Shown here: positions 12,201-22,107 of the stretch, piece by piece
Layout: every line of letters begins with the position of its first letter
Numbering within the stretch: position 1 is the first letter of the stretch
NCBI GenBank assembly: GCA_963920765.1
Contig: OY987248.1
Span: forward strand, 18,944,539-19,008,538
Source: Ulota crispa
Taxonomy: Eukaryota > Streptophyta > Bryopsida > Orthotrichales > Orthotrichaceae
Direction of reading: 5' to 3'
DNA: 64,000 bases
The notes under the pieces: generated by a model
Told to the model about the DNA's origin: nothing
The model's input: only the letters and a program-made list of their open reading frames with translations
Databases searched by the model: none
Translations under genes and position numbers: made by a program

Positions 12201-13200
12201 AAGAGCATCTTTTGTAACCTTCCATTTATTGAAATCCCTTCCATTAAAAAATTTCCATTTAAGAGGGGATGGCCACTTGTATCCTTAATATTGCAAATAG
12301 CTAAATATACTACCAACCAATCACAAATCAAGAAATTTCCAAAATGAATAAGTAAGCTATAACAACTTGCTAATCCCAAGAAAAAACATAGCTTGTAGAG
12401 GGTTTAGTGATCACTTGGCTTATTTGAAGGAGGAAAGTAAAAGTAGAGGTTAATACACACTAGAATTGATTGCTTACCATCCAAAAATTAGAGGAGAAGG
12501 GACATTTGGAGGGTTGCAAGAGATGCGCAGGTAACCTAAATACACTCTTCAATATATAGTAGTAAAGACGCCATATGTAATACTCCCTTTATTTCACAAA
12601 AAAAAATTTATGTTTGATGTTTGAGAGTTTGTGAGAGATTTAGAAATACCAACAACAAATTATAATTGAAAGTTATTGGATAGTAGGTTTAAACTATTCC
12701 AAACACAATTTTATATATTTTTCAGAATTAAGGTTTTCTAAAAAGGAAAGGAAATAAGTGCCAAAGTTTGGATATTTCAAGTGTTTTATTATTATTGCAA
12801 ATAAATAGTAAAATGATTGATATGAAATGTGTTAATGCAATTGAAAGTAAAGAACAAGTTAGCCTAGTTGCCCAAGTTGTCCCATCTATCAAAAAAAACT
12901 AAATCTTATTATTGATATTATTGATGGTTCTAACTTAATGCTAGACACAAATTGCAAACAAAAATCACTAAATCAAGTTTGTAATGCTAACATTAGCCAA
13001 TGAACATAAATAGCCCAAAAAATATCATCAAGTAGTTAATTTTCATTTCAGAGATAAGCATAGGTTTTTTTTAAACAAAAATGAAGTCAACAGATAAACA
13101 AAGGTTTTTTTTTAAACAAAAAATAAGTCAAAATACGGGTTTTTTTCAGAAACAGAGGCAGCACAATATACCAGTATATCACACGGAGACAGATACGCAT
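12200..13200. other. Intergenic DNA upstream of FKBP20-1
   Basis: AT-rich; no gene or repeat pair recognised. Base composition changes sharply to GC-rich after about 13200. Confidence 0.5.
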
Positions 13201-13202
13201 AC

Positions 13203-14151
13203 GTATTTATACGTAGAGGGAGGGCGTTATCTGGAAACGGAGAATCCCGAATGCCGTTGTGGAACGGGACGAGCCCTTGCGCGGCGAGCTTGCTTTTTCG
13301 TTCTGTCGTTACCACCCCTCCCGATAACCATCGCCATCGCCACCATCATCTCCGACATCGCTCTCGCTCTCTCGCTCTCTCTCGCCATCAGAATCCCATC
13401 CAATCCCATCCTTCCATTACCCACCCACGCAATCTCTGCAGCATCAATCACCTCATTAGTCGTGGTTGTAGTTCCCCTCGTCCGTGTCACCTCTTGCGTC
13501 CAGCCAGGTGTGGAGCATATGCGCCTGCCGTTCCTTCATTTCCCGGGTGTCAAGTTTCCGCCTCTCGCTAATTCCGTGGCGCCCAATTTCCACTCCAGAG
13601 TTGTGAGAGAGAAAAGGGCGTCGTTTCTCTTTCTGGGGTTTCGGCGTGGAGTCCGAGGCGCGGCCAATTGTCGAGTTGTAGTGCAGGGTTTCCAGTACCA
13701 ATTATTCGAGTGAATCCATTTTCCTTCCCTTTCGTCGTCTGTGCAACTTTTATGTGAGGAAGTGGTTGAACAAATTTGGTAGTTTTCGGATTTGGAGAGT
13801 GAGAGATAGTGTTTTTTTTTGGGTTTTGTTGGAGTGTGTGTGTCGTAGTAGTTCAAATTGTGGGTGTCTTGGTTTTCTCGCCGCCGTCGTCGGTTTTTTT
13901 TTCTCTTCGAAGGGGTCCCCTGACCTAACTTCTGGGCATGGCCATTGAGATCACTCGTGACTTCAGAAACCAGACATCTGCTCATTCGCTTTGCTTCTTC
14001 AATCGGGCCTCCTTTCATCTTCCGACCAGTATCTTCAAACCTCGAAATCGTCAAGAACATTTGCAAGCTTTTTGAAAAGAAATTCGACGCCGATAACTTT
14101 TCAAAATCCGAAGTCGTTCGGTAGATTTCAATTTTCAAATCCCCCTCCACG
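13203..14151 (+). promoter_or_regulatory. FKBP20-1 promoter and 5' leader region
   Basis: A GC- and CpG-rich island. TATTTATA at about 13204-13211 could be a TATA box. A pyrimidine-rich CTCTCGCTCT tract lies at about 13360-13385. Many out-of-frame ATGs and stops precede the start codon, so the true leader may be shorter or spliced. The start of transcription cannot be fixed from sequence. Confidence 0.4.
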
Positions 14152-17100
14152 ATGTCTGATGTGTTGGATCTGACCGGTGATGGCGGTGTCACCAAGGTTA
14201 TCCTCCGGAAGGCCAAGCCTGGAGCGCTTCACCCGTCCGAGAATCTGCCCAACGTCGATGTCCAATACGAGGGCAAACTCGCTGACACAGGTATTCCCTA
14301 AAATCTACACCTTTGGTACATACCCTCAGTCAAACTCACGCTTTCTGTCTCCTCATCAACATTCCAACCCATAAGGTAGGATGCTCATGAATGGATCATC
14401 TAAGGGCTGAAACTGAATTTTGGGAGGTGAAACTTCTTGAAATATTTTTCAGTGAATTTTCCTTCAAAAGACAAGAGGAATTGGCATCTGACCCAAGTTG
14501 TATCATATTTTTTGGAGCTTTGTGGAATTAGTTATGAAATTTTGAAGTTGAAATGTCATAGGGCTCTAAAATGGATCACCTCCTCAAATGCTCCTCAATT
14601 GTACATTATCTGTATATTGCTGAAGCCTATGAAAGACAGCATGTATAACAATAGTACATTTGAGAAGGTGATCCATTTTAGAGCCTGAGCCGAATTAGAG
14701 CCTCCTACCTTACTCATCCTGCAGTCTCACTGCGTCCTTCAAACCGATATGAATATTCTTACAACTGCCTTTCATACGTCATATGCATTGACGGACTAGG
14801 TAAAAGAGAAAACATTGCATTGAGGTAGGAGGCTCATAAACCGACATTGCATTGAGGTAGGAGGCTCATAAACCGACCATCTAAGGGCTGAAACTGAATC
14901 TTTGGGGAAGGTGAAAATTCCTTGAAATGTTTTTCAGTAAATTTTCCTTGAAAGACAAGAAGAATTGGCATTAACTTAAAGGGTTTCATATTTTTTGGAG
15001 CTTTGTGGAATTAGTTACGAAATTTTGAAGTTGAAGTGGCAGAGGGCCCTAAAGCCGCCCACCTCCTCAAATGTACACTGCTTGTACATTGTTGAAGATT
15101 GTGAAAAACATGTACAAACATTGTACATTTGAGAAGGTGGGCGATATAGAGCCTGAGCGCTTTTAGGACCTCCTACCGTAGTATGAGAAACAACAGGTAC
15201 CATTGCTAGCCTTGGGAGTAGGGAGGGATGTCAGTTCCATACAAGGCTCTATTTTCAAATCGCCAGACATATCCTATTGAAGTTATAGAATTTACCGTTA
15301 CAACACGAATGTTGATCAATGTAGAAACGTACTTTTTATTTGGAGTGTATACCTGGAACAGGGCAATGTCCAGATACACTCCATATATGAAGTACGTTTC
15401 CACATTGATCAACATTCGTGTTTTACCCTCAATGGTTTAATCCTGTTGTTTGCTGCACTTTCACGTTACTGAGCAGTTGGGGCATTCCTTCAAAGGTTGA
15501 ATCTTGGTCAATGAAAAGGATACGATAACTCTGCAGGACAACATTGTGAGAGACAGCCATGCTTTATTGCTCTCCATATTCAATGCTGGATTTCCACTTT
15601 TACAAAAATCGGCAGAAATGGGCTCCACTGAGGTTATGCGAATGGGAGATACCCCTGAAGTTTGCATCATTTTCATAGATACCCCTGCTTTTTCAGAAAG
15701 ATCACAAATACCCTTGGACAGACCAAAAAATTTAGGCGTTTGTTTTGTTGTGCATGCCACTTCCCTTCTTCCTTTGTGCACACGCATAACATGAAAGAAG
15801 TAGTGTGCCCACAAAGGGAGGGAGAAGCAATTAACATGCATAACAAAACATACGCCTAAATGTTTTTGGTCCAAGCAAGGGTATTTGTGATATTTTTGGG
15901 CATCTATGAAAATATGGCAAACTTCAGGGGTATCCATGAAATTTTCCCTATGCAAATCACAAGTTAGATAACGTAGGAACACCCACAAGTGTGAAACTAA
16001 GGATTTTGGAGTAGGAGAAGCAGTTGATGAACTTTGAAAAAAATAGCGTTAAATAAGGAAGAGGAAATTAAAAATATTGGCCTCGATTTGAAAGTTCCAA
16101 TTGCAAGCATTTGTTCACAGATTTTTCAAAGTCCAAATTCACAGAAAATGTATAGTTGTGTGTAGGAAATGCTAAAGAAGACACTTAGTGAAGTCTTTCG
16201 TGTGTGGCTCATATGCTCATAATACTAACTTGAGGAGTTCTTAAATAGTGAGATGGGGCACTCAAAATTGTCATGCTAGTCACCCAAAACCAATACTTTG
16301 TCACCCATAACCAATTTTTTTTTAATTGTCAGTCACCAACATCGTTGACACAAGTAGGTAGGTATCGGGGATGGAGACACTCACGGAGAGGGGTATTCCT
16401 ACCTTATGGCAAGGGATGGCTTGTTTGTGTGCATGTGAAGATTTTTGTGTGTTTGTGAAGAGTTTTGTGTGTTTGCTATGAAATTTTCCCTATTCGAATT
16501 ACAAGTTAGGTATGTAAGAGATGGATTGTTTGTGTGCATGTAAAGATTTTTGTGTGTTTGTTATGAAATTTTCTCTATGCGACTGACAAGTTAGGTATGG
16601 CAAGGGATGGCTTTTTGTTTGTGTGGATTTGTGAAGATTTTTGTGCGTGTTTGTTATGAAATTTTCCCTATGCGAATGACAAGTTACGTATGCCAAGGGA
16701 TGGTTTGTTTGTTTGTGTGGATTTGTGAAGATATTTGCATGTGTGTATTAATTTTCGTGGTGCTTGATTTTTGTGTGTGTGTGTTTTTTTTTATTGTTGT
16801 TGCAGGAGAGGTGTTCGACTCAACAAAAGAGGACAACACGGTTTTCAGCTTCGAGGTAGGGAAAGGCAGTGTGATCAGAGCCTGGGACATTGCAATCAAG
16901 ACCATGCAAGTGGGTGAAGTGGCAACGGTGACGTGTCAGCCAGACTACGCGTATGGCCAGGCGGGGGCGCCACCGGAGATCCCCGCGGGAGCCACGCTGG
17001 TGTTCGAGATCGAGCTGCTGGGAGCGCGGCCCCCGCGGGGGTCCACGCTGGACAGCGTGGCCGCCGAGAAAGCCAAGCTGGAGGAGGTGCGCAAGGAGCG

Positions 17101-17236
17101 AGACCTGGCGGCCGTGAAAAAGGAGGAGGACAAGAAAAAGCGCGAGGAGGCCAAGGCCGCCGCAGCCGCGCGGATGCAGGCCAAGATGGACTCCAAGAAG
17201 GGCGGTGGCAAAGGCAACAACAAAGGCAAAAAGTAA
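14152..17236 (+). CDS. FKBP20-1: FKBP-type peptidyl-prolyl cis-trans isomerase FKBP20-1
   Basis: Two exons, 14152-14290 and 16806-17236, joined in phase 1 (CAG|GTATTC donor, TTGCAG|GA acceptor), give 189 residues, close to the plant FKBP20-1 length. Exon 1 starts [12 protein letters not shown], as expected for this subfamily. The FKBP domain runs from about residue 10 to 118. Residues aligning with the FKBP12 pocket are present: Y39, F50-D51, F62, V69-I70, W73, Y96. A Lys/Glu/Ala-rich helix (about 125-175) and a basic Gly-Lys tail follow; in this subfamily such tails carry nuclear localisation. The family catalyses proline isomerisation, and plant members are linked to nuclear and RNA-processing partners. 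Exon 2 has strongly GC-ending codons. The 2515-bp intron is full of transposons, but the frame is intact. Confidence 0.93.
14374..14710. mobile_element. AGGTAGG MITE, subfamily 1, copy A
   Basis: Ends AGGTAGGATGCTC and GAGCCTCCTACCT, flanked by TA at 14372-14373 and 14711-14712. The TA duplication and TIR indicate a Tc1/mariner (Stowaway-like) MITE. Copies B and C share the interior (AGGGCTGAAACTGAAT and a following AATTTTCCTT block). Confidence 0.8.
14823..15178. mobile_element. AGGTAGG MITE, subfamily 1, copy B
   Basis: Same family as copy A. Its first 32 bp, including AGGTAGGAGGCTCATAAACC, are tandemly duplicated at 14823 and 14855. The right end CCTCCTACCG is followed by TA, and its last base differs from the family. 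Confidence 0.75.
15303..15421. repeat. Hairpin repeat in FKBP20-1 intron
   Basis: ACACGAATGTTGATCAATGT at the left is mirrored by ACATTGATCAACATTCGTGT at the right, with further pairing inward to a short loop near 15350-15370. Total 119 bp. Its size and fold resemble both a tiny MITE and a small-RNA precursor. Confidence 0.6.
15644..15948. mobile_element. Foldback MITE (Mutator-like), copy F1
   Basis: Starts GGGAGATACCCCTGAAGTTT and ends in the mirror image ACTTCAGGGGTATCC, then ATGAAATTTTCCC. Flanking 9-mers TATGCGAAT and TATGCAAAT differ at one base, which suits a Mutator-type 9-bp duplication. Related copies are at 20413 and 28697. Confidence 0.65.
15971..16404. mobile_element. AGGTAGG MITE, subfamily 3, copy in minisatellite
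   Basis: Flanked by TA at 15969-15970 and 16405-16406. The ends (ACGTAGGAACACCC and TATTCCTACCT) are degraded relatives of AGGTAGGAGCACCC. The interior resembles 27394-27771 (AAGGATTTTGGAGTAGG). It split a minisatellite unit. Confidence 0.65.
16405..16745 (+). repeat. Intronic minisatellite, about 3.5 units
   Basis: Units of about 85-108 bp begin near 16410, 16518, 16602 and 16696. Each contains AAGGGATGG, a GT-rich TTTTTGTGTGTTTG part, ATGAAATTTTCCCTATGCG and ACAAGTTA. The last portion resembles the border of F1 plus its flank, so the array probably arose after F1 inserted. Confidence 0.7.
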
Positions 17237-18134
17237 GCAGCAACAAAGTGGCTGGCTCTCTTCCTTTTTCCAAGACTTTTTGACCACGGCCCTCTCTCTC
17301 TGTGTCTCTGTCTGTCTTTTAACCTGCCTCTGGTATGGACAATCCACAGCGGCAAATGCATTCGCTGCTTGTGTCTTGCCTTGCCCTCTGGAATGGAGAA
17401 ATCTTAAGCTGTAATGTATCTACTACTATTTTTGCAGAATTTTGGCCCTTTTAGGGGTCCTCAATATTTTACTCCTTTTTGTGTGGCATGCTGGGAAATC
17501 TCGGTTCTTATGGGATAAGAATCAGTGACGTTTATTATGCTTGCGGTTTGTATTGCTACTGTGAGGGACTGGTTTTTCGCTTTTTGGAGATCACATCTAA
17601 TTCTAAATCTGTCATGCAAACTTGTGATCATGTGTGTAAAAGTTTGTGTTTTTTTGTTTGGGTAATTCAAATATCCCTTCGGTAATAGGAGTTGAGCATC
17701 GTGACGATCATTTTTTGTTTGTGTGCGTTCAATTGAAGCATTCTCCCATTGGCCAAGCAACTGTTCTCCACTGATTGGGTATGTCTCTTAAGGATTTTTT
17801 CGGCTTCACCTGTCTCTTTTCCGTCACGTTAATATGAAGTATTCGTAGTCCTTAACTGCCATGGAAACATGTTTACTATGCATTGAAGGTATAGAGTACA
17901 GGCCTGCGGTATGTTGTAGGAAGACAACGTCTATTGAATGGTTGCAAACTGAAGAGAACACGCAGCTTTTAGCATTGGTGAGTTTGTGGAGAGGATTTCC
18001 TAGTGTGTCGAAGACAGCCTTGAGCAGGGAAGAATAAAAAAAACCCTGAGACTTTGTTTGACACCAGAGTAACTAGTCTGTAGCATGCATGCTTTTCAAA
18101 AGTAAGAACAAAAAACTAAGTCTTATATACAAAC
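17237..18134 (+). other. FKBP20-1 3' region and following DNA
   Basis: The first few hundred bases should hold the 3' untranslated region; no single polyadenylation signal stands out. An open plus-strand stretch around 17885-18030 looks mildly coding (it encodes TSIEWLQTEENTQLLAL) but has no recognised family. Confidence 0.35.
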
Positions 18135-18221
18135 CTGTGCATCTTCTTTAGAAATGATAACAGCCTTCTTTAGCAGTTGCAACAACTCACGGAACTCTCT
18201 CTCTTCATAGCAGATAGGAAC
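18135..18221 (-). pseudogene. Orphan exon-like segment
   Basis: On the minus strand a TTTTTTAG acceptor, 29 open codons and a CAG|GTTTGT donor follow each other. The product includes YEEREFRELLQLLKKAV, an amphipathic charged stretch. It cannot be joined in frame to the last exon of the gene at 22108-25379 without an extra exon. It may be a remnant of another gene. Family not recognised. Confidence 0.35.
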
Positions 18222-18787
18222 CTAAAAAACAACCCAAAAGTCTGATGTCCACTGGCCATGAGCATGCATGCTTGGTTCCAAGTAAGCATCGGCGCGTGAC
18301 CGCTCTGCTTGGTGCGTAGATGCGCCAACGCCGTATGCAAGCCAGGGCTTGCCTAACTGAAACTGAATCTCAAACACTGGATTCAGGGTTTGATGAATTG
18401 TTAGCATGCTCAAATTTAGGACAATAAAAACTTGTTCATTGATCAACATAAGAAGTCCGTGATTGAAGCCCAACACCCAACACCTGTCCTTTGTGATAAT
18501 TATGCTCTCAATACTTATTTGTATTTGCTTGAGGACAACGGTGGGATATTGGAGATTTGAACAAGTTTGTGATTGTGAATGTAACCTGGACACCTGCTTT
18601 TTAGTGCTGCAAGTTATGTGCAAGGGTGCGGATGCCCTAAATACCGACTATGTTTCTCCTTGTTGGAGCTTTTGATGCCTCCTAACTGAGACTATTTGTA
18701 GCTCAAGATGAGTTATAAGTGAGGTGTTTTTTTCCAAGGGTCCTAAAACAGCTCCTCCAAAACATCAAGTTAGGTCGGTTTCTATTA

Positions 18788-19101
18788 AGGTGGGAGCACC
18801 CATAAGTGACGCTGTCCCCATAATTGTTAGCTCTGAAATCTTGGAAAATTTTTGGAAGTAAATAGATGTAATGACAAGGATGTACAACATGTGAACATGA
18901 AATCTTATAATTGGTTATGGGTACAATGGCAGTTTGTTCTTTAAAAATTCACAACTTATTCTCACGGTATCCAAACAATACATTCAAGATTGCAAATTCA
19001 TTATTTTTTTGTTCCTAATAGGATCTTATAATTTGCTAGCTGATTACTAATTCTCAGCATGTTCAAAACCCTTAGATTGACGCTTATGGGTGCTCCTACC
19101 T
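18788..19101. mobile_element. AGGTAGG MITE, subfamily 2, copy 1
   Basis: Ends AGGTGGGAGCACCCATAAG and CTTATGGGTGCTCCTACCT, with TA at 18786-18787 and 19102-19103. Length 314 bp, identical to the copy at 34954-35267. Confidence 0.85.
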
Positions 19102-19282
19102 TAGGACCTCCAACCTCTAGCTTTGCAAAAGTTGAATAACATTCCTAGACCTTTTGGACCCTAGAACGGAGCTTGCTTTCAAAAATGTTGTCTCATTGGG
19201 ATTTCAAAGTTTTTTCTTTTCTTTGGTGTGGTCAACCTGGATGGGCCTCCAGTTTTGGTGGCCTATGGAAACCGGCCCTTAA

Positions 19283-19927
19283 CCCCTAAATGCCCAAGGC
19301 CTTTTTGAACTTCTTGGCATTTTTAGGAAAGTGAACAATCAACCAACCTTTTCATAAATCTCATCAAGTTTTTTTAGACTGTAACCGTATGAATTTAAAT
19401 TTGACATGTTAGAGATTAAATGGAAAAAGAAAACACAACAGTATCACTTATAGTTTGAAAGATTATAACGTTTGAACATGAGGGTGTTAAAACTGCAAAA
19501 GTGACTTGAAGTTTTTTAATCCTCATTTCACATGTCAAACCTAAAAGGTTGGTCATCAAAAACAATGAGGTTTAAGGTCATTACATGTTTAACTTTAGTC
19601 AATTTACAACTTCCAAATTCTACTCATGTACTTTTTTTTAAATGGATTGCTAATGCGGATTTTTCTCCAAGCTTTAGTGTATTTGAGGCTCATTTTCAAG
19701 ATCTTCCAACATTAGAAAACTCAAAATTGCAGTGGACACCCTTGTACAAAATCTTGAGTAGAAAAATCATCAATATTCATTTTTTAAATCAGATTTTTGA
19801 TATTGAAAATAGACTTCAAAACAAACTTGTGTTGAAAAGTAAATACCACAAATAGTGATTTGATAAGGTTTTATATGTCTACAAAGTTTTGCAAACACCC
19901 AAATTGGGTGCCTTGCGCATTTAGGGG
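19283..19927. mobile_element. TTAA-9: TTAA-flanked element, subfamily B
   Basis: TTAA at 19279-19282 and 19928-19931. Ends CCCCTAAATGCCCAAGGC and CGCATTTAGGGG. 645 bp, the same length as TTAA-10, with a shared interior (GCTCATTTTCAAGATCTTCC and relatives). Confidence 0.85.
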
Positions 19928-19931
19928 TTAA

Positions 19932-20407
19932 GCTTACTGAGAAATCGGCACATCTCCTGAAACTCGAAGGAATGGAATGGAACTACTGCACCAGAGATTG
20001 TACCAGTGAGTTCTCATCGTAATGAAAGCGTTCTGATAAGTGCGCTTAGGCAACATGAAACTGCCCCCACTGGAACTGCTCGTACTTGGCCATGATCTCC
20101 GTTGCATTGCATCAAACGGAGTTCTTTTATGGTATCGTTTTCCCAAACCCTTTGCACAAACCACACACCTTGTGGAGCTCAAGAGTTCCATTTCTCAAAC
20201 TTACCGGAACCAGAAAATCAACCAAGGTCTTGCACTGTTTCATGATACATTTGTATTCAAGTGCATTTACACTTTTGATCGATGGCTTGTATTCATCAGA
20301 GTTGCGTGCAACTGCAAGAGCAACCACCACGATAATGAGATTATTCCATGTCCATGCATACACGAAACTTGCTAAAAGATTTGCGACAGGTAACAAAACC
20401 CTAAAAA
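19932..20407 (-). pseudogene. Coding-like patch, unrecognised
   Basis: The minus strand has an open frame that includes a hydrophobic helix (NNLIIVVVALAVA) and ends near a GTAAG-type donor around 20203. A second frame nearby reads TEIMAKYEQFQWGQF up to a stop. Composition is less AT-rich than the surroundings. The pieces do not assemble into one intact frame, so I treat this as possible gene remains. Confidence 0.25.
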
Positions 20408-20412
20408 AATAA

Positions 20413-20733
20413 GGGAAATTTTTATGGATACCATTGAAGTTTGTCATATTTGTATGCATATCCCTGATTTTTCAAAAATTGCACAAATTCCCTTGGACCA
20501 AAAATTTCATGCATTTGTTTTGTTGTGCATGCCACTTCTTTCTCTCTTGTGTGCTTGCTGCTTCTTTTCCATTCTATTACACTCCTTGCTTTAACATTAG
20601 TTATGAAGGAAGTAGCGTGCATAACATAACAAAGGCTTGAAATTATGGTCCAAGGGTATTTGTGCAATTTCTGGAATATCAAGGGTATCTTTACAAATAT
20701 GGCAAACTTCAAGGGTATCTATAAAATTTTCCC
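20413..20733. mobile_element. Foldback MITE (Mutator-like), copy F2
   Basis: GGGAAATTTTTATGGATACC at the left is mirrored by GGGTATCTATAAAATTTTCCC at the right. Inner repeats (CCCTTGGACC and GGTCCAAGGG) pair as well. Related to F1 and F3. A clean target duplication is not visible. Confidence 0.65.
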
Positions 20734-22107
20734 GGCCTTGAAAAAATAACAGATATTTTTTGGAGCAATCAGTTTGGAAGGCTGCATTGGTTTTATTTTA
20801 AAAAAGAGCAAAACATCTCTATGGTAAAAGCACCAAGTATAAATTTTTATATGCAAAGACAAAAAAGAATAAAAAGTTCCAATTTTAAATTAGAAATTTA
20901 AGGTGATTAGTTTTGTGCAAGTTTAGACATTTATTGCAATAACACTCAAGGACAAGAAATGGACAAACCACACTTTGTGGTTCATGACTATTTGCATTAT
21001 GTATCTTTTATGAAGGTTATTCCTTGAGCTCCCCAAAGACAATATAATATCTCTGGGATTAGAAAACAAGGTCCTTAGACCTATTAGTATAATCATATTG
21101 GAACTAGGGTAGAGTGATACAAGGGTGGCAAGGAGTGGGGCACTAGGGTACGTACTTTAGTTGATTGGTCTCACATGGGGCATTTCTTCGTTGCATAAAC
21201 CAAACACTTGTGATGCAAGGAGATTTGCCTAAACTGAATTTTGAGTTGAGCGCTCAAGAATTAATGTCATGATGTTGGAGTAAGATGAGTTCATTGCCCA
21301 TAAAACTTGGTACTGTTACAAGTATCAATCTTTATGATTCACAAAAATGTGAATTTAATAACAAAGTACATTGCTTGAATTGTTTTGTTAAGAAGTGAAC
21401 TTGCTTATGTATTTCCAATAAATTATAATCACGCAATTAAGAGTTAATAATTCATTGTCAATCTTCTCAAAACTTGTTTGGGAGAAGGGTGGGGACCGTT
21501 ATATATATGATACAATAGACATACCATTCTTCTTGTTGTAATTTTAACTTGTACTAATCATGCATTGAATCCATATGATAATTTCATTACTTCAGATTGG
21601 TATGTATTAGAGTACTAAACTCATGACAATCATGTTGAGAGCTCATAAAAACCTGCTTGGTATAAAGATGAAATATCGTACTTAAGTCTAACAAACTGTC
21701 AAATTCCCTCACGTGTAGCCATTTTACTTGATACAACAAGCATATATTTGTATTGGATGTAATACTTGGTCTTATTCAAATGGTGAAGAGGTGGAGAAAT
21801 GCTTATGCCTATTTGACACATGAAAACAACAAGTATGCTACGCAATATATATCACCAACGAGCACATGCTTTAAAATTTGTAATACATCTTTGATATAAA
21901 ACCAAATTTCATTTGTTGGGGGTAACTAACTATATTCCTCGGGTTTTCAGCTATACCTATTATTGTAAAGTTTTGTCAAATGAACTATATCTCCAGGGAT
22001 CTCAACTCACTCGGTGATTTTGGCATATTTACACATCCATCAAAGTATGAGTTACAGAGATGAAATGTAGAAACAAGTAAAGGCATTCAGTACATGCAAA
22101 TAACTCA
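20734..22107. other. AT-rich intergenic DNA, no gene seen
   Basis: Probably includes the 3' untranslated region of the minus-strand gene ending at 22108. No repeat pair recognised. Confidence 0.45.

Larger units (their letters stand above)
14291..16805 (+). other. FKBP20-1 intron 1, repeat-loaded
   Basis: A GT-AG intron ending in TTTTTTTATTGTTGTTGCAG. It holds two AGGTAGG-ended MITEs, a hairpin, a Mutator-like foldback MITE, a third AGGTAGG element and a minisatellite, leaving little unique sequence. Confidence 0.85.

Noticed and set aside
13081..14216. Open frames of 210 (+) and 226 (-) codons in the FKBP20-1 leader
   Set aside because: They overlap each other on opposite strands in GC-rich leader DNA, have no family motif, and the minus one crosses the real exon 1 start.
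16820..17361. Antisense and alternative frames over FKBP20-1 exon 2
   Set aside because: Shadow frames of a GC-rich exon; only the FKBP frame has a conserved domain.
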